A stretch of 9,457 bases of DNA from Cloacimonetes bacterium UBA5284 (lineage in GTDB: Bacteria > Cloacimonadota > Cloacimonadia > Cloacimonadales > Cloacimonadaceae). The stretch is from contig DHSO01000037.1 of the NCBI GenBank assembly GCA_002410505.1, forward strand, positions 1-9,457. The letters are read 5' to 3'. The position numbers and the translations under genes were made by a program. The notes under the pieces were generated by a model, which saw nothing but the letters and a program-made list of their open reading frames with translations, was not told the origin of the DNA and searched no databases. This document shows positions 6,001-9,457 of the stretch, piece by piece; the stretch's first letter is position 1, and every line of letters starts with the position of its first letter.

Positions 6001-8380
6001 AGTCCTGCATCCGTACCAGATAGTTACTCTCGCTGTAGTAAACATTATAATCGATGCTCATCAGAGGTTCAGCGTACAAATGCAATATATCCAGGGCGAT
6101 GCCATCCGAGTTGCTGAAGATGTTGTTCGCGATCTCCACTTCCGGCTGGTTTTGATACATATACAATCCACTGGAATGAATGTTGCCGGATACGTGAACG
6201 CTATTGTTCAGTATTTTAATGTAGCCACTTCCTAGCCATATTCCGGAACTTGCGTTGTTTCCCTCGATATAGATGGCGTTATTTGCTATCAGATTATACT
6301 GCTCACTGGCGGGACTGTTCCCGATAACGATACCCTTACTTCTGCTATGGATGCGGTTACCGCTAAACACACCCCTGGTGGACACATTCAGATACAATGC
6401 CGTGTTTACGATGTTTTGAAAGAGGTTTTGCCCTAAGTAGCAATCGCTATTATCATCTAGGGATATGCCTACTTGTTGTCCCTGAAATACGTTGGCAGTT
6501 ATATCGATTTGTGAGCCTCTGAGCCGAATTCCATAGCCATTGCCGAAAAATGAACTACTCTCTATGGTGATATCCCGAATATTAGCGTAATCATCTGCGC
6601 CGATGCTTTCGGTATGATGCAAATTTGTTGAGACCTGCCCAGCGGTGAAACTGCAATCCAGAACTTCTATGCCCTTGGCAAATCCTTCCACAAAGATCAT
6701 ATTGCTATATGTGCTCGATTCCGTTTCAAAATTTATGCGGTTAAACATCACATAAGCAGAGCGATAAAGCCTCACGATATGGTTGTTTTCAGCCGTCTGC
6801 GCGCTGTATGAAACGGTACTGGGATTTTCTAGGTTGCCCCTGAATTCTATAACGCGATCGTGGCCCGATCCGGGTGTTCTATCCAGCACAAACTGCTCAT
6901 TGTACAAGGCGTCTGTAAGGTTTGCCGTGATGGGAGCGATGATGCCCCGGTAGGATAAAGCTAGCGAAAATTCCGCCAGAGTTTCATAGTTTCCACCCAC
7001 ACCAATTTGGTAGCTGCCACCCATTGGTGTCATCGAGGGGTCACCATCGTATTCATGCGCTCCGGGATCCGGATTGATAGTGCTACGGGGATTGCCGGCA
7101 TAGTCCTCCGTTACTCCTACAGAGGAGCCAAAATTGTTCAAGCGCGGGGCTTGTGAGTGCAGAAATTCATCGTGATAGAAAGGATTGTAGTCTATGTTTG
7201 TGAAACCGGTGACAGTATTTACATCGTTTATCTCATACAATTCGGTGTTGCCGTCCTTGGCCAGATACGCGCTGCGGCAGTAAAGGTTGTTGTAGCGAAT
7301 CTGGTTTCTGTTCGATCCAGTGTTCGCGTTCGAGAAATGCAAGGCGTAACCTTTCCCCATGGACACAAAAATGTTTTTGGCAAAGTGATTTCTGGTCCCC
7401 TGTACATATCCTGCCGCTGAAGAAGCTGTAGCTGAGCTGTTCAAGATGGAATTGTGTACGGCTTTGACATCCTCACAACCAAAAAGATACAGCCCAAAAG
7501 CTGCACTGCTGCCATAGCCACCATACCAATTGTATCCATTTACTTTGATGATGTTGTTGTATATATGGGGTTCATCGCCTGAGACCAGATCTGCACTGAT
7601 CAAGGATATGCCCATAGCAAAAGCTGACACATTATTATTCTTAATCTGCATATCGCCGCTGCAACTTTCCAGGCTGATTGCTATGTTTACCTCATTCATC
7701 GTATTTCCGCTGATAAGTACATCGGAAGCTCTTATCAGAGATATTCCGGCATAGGCATTTATAAACACATTGCCTTTGATGCTGACGCCGATACTATTGT
7801 TGTTGTAGTTGGACGAATTGAGCCGGACATGATGGCTTCCACCACTGAAGGTGTTTCCTTCAATCAGGATGTTGTCAGCATCATTCTGATTGTCGTTTTG
7901 CAGATAGATTATCTCGTTGTTACTGGTGCCGGTACCATAACCTTGAAAATCGCAATTGAGTATGTTGATATTGTTTGAATCTCCCATCACGTTAATAATC
8001 CTGGCATCGGATCCGCTCACGTTGAAACTGAGACCCTCGATGGTGATATTGCTGGTATCCACGATTTTTATGATGTAATTCTCGGAACCGGGATCATTTG
8101 TGAAGATCACATCACCCGTAGCGTTCACTCCTGAACTGAGTGTGATCCGGTGATCTCCGGATTCTATTTGTTGCAGCAGAAAAGCTCCGCTGTATGTTCC
8201 GGGCAAGAAATCCAGCAACACATCTCCGGTAATGGTGGAACTCTGCAATGCTGCAATGGCCTCATTGAGATCACTGAAATCCGCTGTATCGGAGCCCACA
8301 GAGTATGATCCCTGCATGTCTTGAGCATACATTAAAGCTGTAAACAACAGTACAGAAATAATCAACAATGCTTGTTTCAT
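3056..8380 (-). CDS. Giant secreted right-handed parallel beta-helix protein with C-terminal FN3-like domain
   Basis: The protein has 1774 residues from the ATG at 8380. That start is preferred over the ATG at 8398 because AGGA (8390-8387) stands 6 bases before it, and it begins directly with a signal peptide: MKQ, a hydrophobic core (about residues 4-17) and a likely cleavage near MYAQ. Four tandem modules begin near residues 22, 452, 869 and 1290. Each opens with a GSYSVG-like strand, an ALxxxxxRGI-type helix and a GxY loop. Each then has many beta-helix rungs of about 20-25 residues carrying Asn-ladder motifs such as GNTFSGG, GNVF, NNNV, YNNII and HNSI. Modules 1, 2 and 4 close with a D-x-G-x-x-R ... 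G-(A/C)-x-E(Y/Q) signature and module 3 with a degenerate form. Residues about 1708-1774 form an FN3-like fold (QWSPVSGASSYMLYF; ending FFKVTAIN). No catalytic motif, lipobox, LPXTG or C-terminal sorting domain is seen. An adhesive, surface-layer or polysaccharide-contacting role is inference; a lyase remains possible. Confidence 0.92.
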   Translation of the reverse strand: MKQALLIISVLLFTALMYAQDMQGSYSVGSDTADFSDLNEAIAALQSSTITGDVLLDFLPGTYSGAFLLQQIESGDHRITLSSGVNATGDVIFTNDPGSENYIIKIVDTSNITIEGLSFNVSGSDARIINVMGDSNNINILNCDFQGYGTGTSNNEIIYLQNDNQNDADNILIEGNTFSGGSHHVRLNSSNYNNNSIGVSIKGNVFINAYAGISLIRASDVLISGNTMNEVNIAISLESCSGDMQIKNNNVSAFAMGISLISADLVSGDEPHIYNNIIKVNGYNWYGGYGSSAAFGLYLFGCEDVKAVHNSILNSSATASSAAGYVQGTRNHFAKNIFVSMGKGYALHFSNANTGSNRNQIRYNNLYCRSAYLAKDGNTELYEINDVNTVTGFTNIDYNPFYHDEFLHSQAPRLNNFGSSVGVTEDYAGNPRSTINPDPGAHEYDGDPSMTPMGGSYQIGVGGNYETLAEFSLALSYRGIIAPITANLTDALYNEQFVLDRTPGSGHDRVIEFRGNLENPSTVSYSAQTAENNHIVRLYRSAYVMFNRINFETESSTYSNMIFVEGFAKGIEVLDCSFTAGQVSTNLHHTESIGADDYANIRDITIESSSFFGNGYGIRLRGSQIDITANVFQGQQVGISLDDNSDCYLGQNLFQNIVNTALYLNVSTRGVFSGNRIHSRSKGIVIGNSPASEQYNLIANNAIYIEGNNASSGIWLGSGYIKILNNSVHVSGNIHSSGLYMYQNQPEVEIANNIFSNSDGIALDILHLYAEPLMSIDYNVYYSESNYLVRMQDYHEDIHHLQAALPAFNLNSVCYNPLFDDVLFPQSSYLRDIAMPRTEFSDDINGFPRGELWDMGAFEQSNPTVVIPMAGSYSVGSSQSDYATLDEALSDVQMRGISDDVNLVMVAGVYEGYHEIYQFPKAHSFDQLTIIGSEAVFFELDPQYSQNDDNYIFKLIGADAVCFTNLQLSANPSGNSSNLIFFKGRCDNISIQNSSLQAPLHGNAIKTGTSLAETLIIEYCNFTGSGNAILIPADPYDDNRYRDIRIHNNEFNNVQFGININKANAVSITSNSMNDISCAINLSNVGGASLIHSNRMISPSTGSQNGMMILNRLVGSSQQSIDIYNNVIYITGLSNYYFTGIGANNCSFVNINHNTITVRSNYGFDYGQALSLTYGSSMLISNNIFSSPQTGRALSTANNTDVDWLSNVFYATGRAWAYIQNQGYVMEDLGPALADPVCAYADPMVNELGDATCSYLHNRGSVTSLMVDINGDEWQYNSDPGATVIPAGDMLLTEDILVGAAGQYSDLQSAFNDLMNRGIGTDIHVMVSQGEYVGQAELGFVPGVNYGNSISIQNLPGEIVVLKHMATGSGDNYILKLRNTYHTSIKGFSFSPQNPEYSIALQTERMAWDLDIRECSFDIAENQTSQNSSAICSYQGYFKDLRIEDNFMENYGYAIYLYGNDRLSDCVIEANEINDAYIGMYLYEHNSVVLRSNRIQNFRYNGMYLSNINNSGIYANTGVGISGSSYALRNQPSYALTGSNEMYNNYFCSYGLQVVAISNSSGYKIYNNTMLGLSSNSQTDVFSSGSNSGGIRFFNNICVATAGSSARFSALTDLDGIGYNIYYSPSGGSVKLASEIIDDPALYAGTFDDENSLFADPHLTTGTYMVSAASPAINAGLAIIEITRDIEGRLRDIPDIGCWEYYAQDLGVPQDLSLSIIDGDIIVQWSPVSGASSYMLYFADSPNPAHWDSVIVDTNQYVLPTNQGRLFFKVTAIN
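3257..8317 (-). repeat. Four tandem beta-helix modules plus FN3 within the giant protein
   Basis: The module boundaries on DNA are about 8317-7028, 7027-5777, 5776-4514 and 4513-3260, with the FN3-like part from 3259 to the stop. Module lengths are 430, 417, 421 and about 418 residues. Openings line up as QGSYSVGSDTADFSDL, GGSYQIGVGGNYETL, AGSYSVGSSQSDYATL and EDILVGAAGQYSDL. The copies are diverged at protein level and show no long DNA identity, so the duplications are old. Module 4 has lost the GSY start, and module 3 lacks a clean GAxEY end. Confidence 0.8.
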
Positions 8381-8447
8381 ATCATATCCTATTAACATAT
8401 TATGGGGTTACAAATTGCTATCTAATGGCGCTACACACATATTATTC

Positions 8448-8482
8448 TTGCATTAGATGTCCATAAACTTTTTCTAATGCAA
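8448..8482 (-). promoter_or_regulatory. 10-bp perfect inverted repeat upstream of the beta-helix gene
   Basis: TTGCATTAGA (8448-8457) and TCTAATGCAA (8473-8482) are perfect inverted copies separated by 15 bases. The centres of the half-sites are 25 bp apart, a little over two helical turns. On the minus strand the arms contain TTGCAT and TCTAAT, a weak -35/-10 pair with a 19-base spacer and a leader of about 65 bases. A third partial half-site, TCTAATGGC, lies at 8421-8429. An operator for a dimeric regulator, or an mRNA hairpin, is inferred. Confidence 0.45.
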
Positions 8483-8568
8483 TCCCTGCGAATTACTTAA
8501 TTGGTCAAGTCCTAATCGAGATATCTTTGCTTGCGCCTGTTGAAATTGTTCCACAATTCCATGCTTCC

Positions 8569-8589
8569 GGGCTTGGATGAGCCTTTTTT
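8569..8589 (+). terminator. Weak plus-strand terminator-like hairpin
   Basis: GGGCT (8569-8573) pairs with AGCCT (8580-8584), including one G-U pair, around a 6-base loop. A run of six T follows (8584-8589). No plus-strand gene is visible upstream, so it may be fortuitous or may block antisense transcription. Confidence 0.25.
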
Positions 8590-8733
8590 AGAAACCTCAG
8601 AATAAAGCAGTATGAGCTCTTAGCTAATCCCAAACCGGTCCGGGCATCCGCAGGTTCCGGCCCAAACGGGAACGCGATTGACCTTTGGATGGAAAGCTAT
8701 AAACCCTCACCCAAAGCTTCAAATGACCCTCAA

Positions 8734-8876
8734 TGGACAAATGGGGATAATGCTTTATGTGGTGCGGAGATATGATGGACTATGTTTGGACTTGGACATT
8801 GAGATTTTGGACGTTTCTGGACCTTCTTTAATCACCGATAATTGCAAATTGAGCCGATTTCGGACTAATTATGGAC
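8734..8876 (+). repeat. Cluster of seven TGGAC words
   Basis: TGGAC occurs at 8734, 8776, 8787, 8793, 8808, 8818 and 8872, and a CGGAC at 8861. The spacing is irregular (42, 11, 6, 15, 10 and 54 bases). About one occurrence per kilobase would be expected by chance on one strand. No longer unit repeats, so this is a word cluster rather than a tandem array. Confidence 0.35.
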
Positions 8877-8877
8877 C

Positions 8878-8909
8878 TTGGGCTTTCGGTCCAAAATGCC
8901 CGATTTTTT
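8878..8909 (+). terminator. Plus-strand terminator-like hairpin with six T
   Basis: TTGGGC (8878-8883) pairs with GCCCGA (8898-8903). Further TTT/AAA pairing is possible inside the 14-base loop, and six T follow at 8904-8909. A competing stem, GGACC with GGTCC, overlaps it. No supported plus-strand gene precedes it, so the function is unclear. Confidence 0.3.
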
Positions 8910-9012
8910 AATAAGCTGCAAAGAAGTGACAAAACTCCAAACTGAAATCTACCCAAATCCTGATCCTGATCTATAATTCAGGCTCTTAGATCCGAAAACG
9001 AATTCTATACAA

Positions 9013-9041
9013 TCTGAGACCGCCATAATGCAATTCTCAGA
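9013..9041. repeat. 7-bp inverted repeat
   Basis: TCTGAGA (9013-9019) and TCTCAGA (9035-9041) are perfect inverted copies with a 15-base loop. They lie just after the stop of the small minus-strand frame. No T tract follows in either direction. Confidence 0.3.
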
Positions 9042-9044
9042 GCG

Positions 9045-9266
9045 TCATGTGTCGACAAAAATCTTAAAACCCTGCTCTTCGAGCAAAATGCCTACCAAGC
9101 CGGGTTTGTAGCTGCTTTTTGTCCCTCTTCGGGAGCAGGATAGAAATCTGGATATCCCTTTTATGATCTGCCGTGAAAATAGGCGGTACGGCGACCGCCT
9201 GTACAAAGTCTCGCCCTGCAATCTTGCAGACTTAAATACCTTAAAAACTGTATAGCCAATTTTCAT
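9045..9266 (-). CDS. Doubtful small basic protein, 73 residues
   Basis: A 73-codon frame starts at ATG 9266, with GGAAGGA ending 4 bases before it. A TTG start at 9323 would give 92 residues but coincides with the promoter-like TTGACA. The product is rich in Arg and Lys, with no signal peptide, membrane segment or recognised domain. Its middle codons (RRSPYR) are encoded by a perfect 7-bp hairpin. Its Arg codons are mostly AGG, CGG, AGA and CGA, whereas the neighbouring genes favour CGT and CGC. That codon use and the hairpin point to a non-coding repeat element that happens to be open; the ribosome binding site and promoter-like sequence point the other way. No function is assigned. Confidence 0.25.
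   Translation of the reverse strand: MKIGYTVFKVFKSARLQGETLYRRSPYRLFSRQIIKGISRFLSCSRRGTKSSYKPGLVGILLEEQGFKIFVDT
9181..9200. repeat. GC-rich hairpin in the right-hand block
   Basis: AGGCGGT (9181-9187) and ACCGCCT (9194-9200) form a 7-bp perfect stem with a 6-base loop (ACGGCG). It stands in an A/T-rich surrounding and inside the doubtful small frame. Its form resembles the palindromic core of dispersed intergenic repeats, but only one copy lies in this window. Confidence 0.45.
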
Positions 9267-9294
9267 AATATCCTTCCGCCCAAGCGGTAAGTAT

Positions 9295-9323
9295 ATGATT
9301 TGAGCATTGTAATTAACTGTCAA
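9295..9323 (-). promoter_or_regulatory. Promoter-like pair before the small frame
   Basis: On the minus strand a perfect TTGACA (9323-9318) is followed after 17 bases by AATCAT (9300-9295, 4/6 to TATAAT). A transcript would start roughly 20 bases before the ATG at 9266. The -10 match is poor, so this is only suggestive. The remaining bases 9324-9457 show no gene. Confidence 0.25.
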
Positions 9324-9457
9324 GAAATATTTGCTTCGTTTTGTTTCCCCAAGGAAGAACGAATAATCTTTTGACGCCCACTACCGGCACCACCATACCC
9401 TTTTTATCCCTGAAATCTATATATAGAGAGGGGAGTGAAAAGAGTCACTGAAATCTG

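Larger units (their letters stand above)
8483..9012. other. Intergenic stretch without a supported gene
   Basis: No reading frame here has a credible start, ribosome binding site and protein-like composition. The longest, on the plus strand at 8678-8911, would need a TTG start without a ribosome binding site and shows no known domain. The stretch contains two weak plus-strand terminator-like hairpins and the TGGAC-rich patch listed separately. It may be a decayed gene, but no parent can be recognised. Confidence 0.5.

Noticed and set aside
8381..8398. Upstream ATG at 8398 as start of the beta-helix protein
   Set aside because: It would add six residues (MLIGYD) before a normal signal peptide and would put the AGGA ribosome binding site inside the coding region.
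8541..8560. Lac-operator-like sequence GGAATTGTGGAACAATTTCA on the minus strand
   Set aside because: It is a 6-bp AATTGT/ACAATT palindrome in A/T-rich DNA with the wrong spacing for the lac operator and no sugar genes nearby.
8678..8911. A 77-codon plus-strand frame
   Set aside because: It needs a TTG start without a ribosome binding site. It runs through the TGGAC cluster and a terminator-like hairpin, and its product has no protein-family features.
9371..9399. Possible plus-strand promoter TTGACG near the right edge
   Set aside because: At 17-base spacing the -10 position reads CATACC, a poor match, and no gene begins in the remaining bases.
9416..9427. 12-bp palindrome TCTATATATAGA near the right edge
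   Set aside because: Alternating TA runs are palindromic by nature, and no promoter or binding context supports a function.

Overview
The window reads as a chromosomal stretch of an anaerobic bacterium. It combines a tungsten-enzyme/polyferredoxin pair with a giant Asn-rich parallel beta-helix surface protein that ends in a fibronectin-type fold. That mix, the base composition and the style of the intergenic repeats suggest the FCB group, most likely Cloacimonadota (Cloacimonas-like). This is inference from style, not from a database match. All three confident genes lie on the minus strand, so the biological order runs from right to left.

Right part (about 8400-9457): roughly 1 kb with no confident gene. 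It holds a 10-bp perfect inverted repeat just upstream of the beta-helix gene, two weak plus-strand terminator-like hairpins, a patch where TGGAC recurs seven times, and a hairpin-bearing block. Within that block is a doubtful 73-codon minus-strand reading frame with a promoter-like TTGACA and a good ribosome binding site.

Centre (8380-3056): a single gene for a 1774-residue secreted protein. It is built from a signal peptide, four tandem beta-helix modules of about 420 residues and a C-terminal FN3-like domain. No recognisable type IX sorting domain or other anchor is seen. A long imperfect hairpin lies between it and the next gene.

Left part (2957-306): a compact two-gene operon. A sigma70-type promoter precedes a 127-residue ferredoxin with four [4Fe-4S] cluster motifs. 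Next comes a 710-residue aldehyde:ferredoxin oxidoreductase (AOR) family tungsten enzyme, whose Shine-Dalgarno overlaps the ferredoxin stop codon. The ferredoxin presumably takes electrons from the aldehyde (or related) oxidation catalysed by the AOR subunit. The arrangement resembles AorA-AorB of multi-subunit AORs, without a flavin subunit in this window.

Left edge (1-336): the operon ends in a strong intrinsic terminator. A second terminator-like hairpin lies 180-190 bp further on. The downstream side of each hairpin is the same 32-bp sequence (30/32 identical), although the hairpin stems are unrelated. This modular pairing of different terminator stems with a conserved tail is the most unusual non-coding signal in the window.
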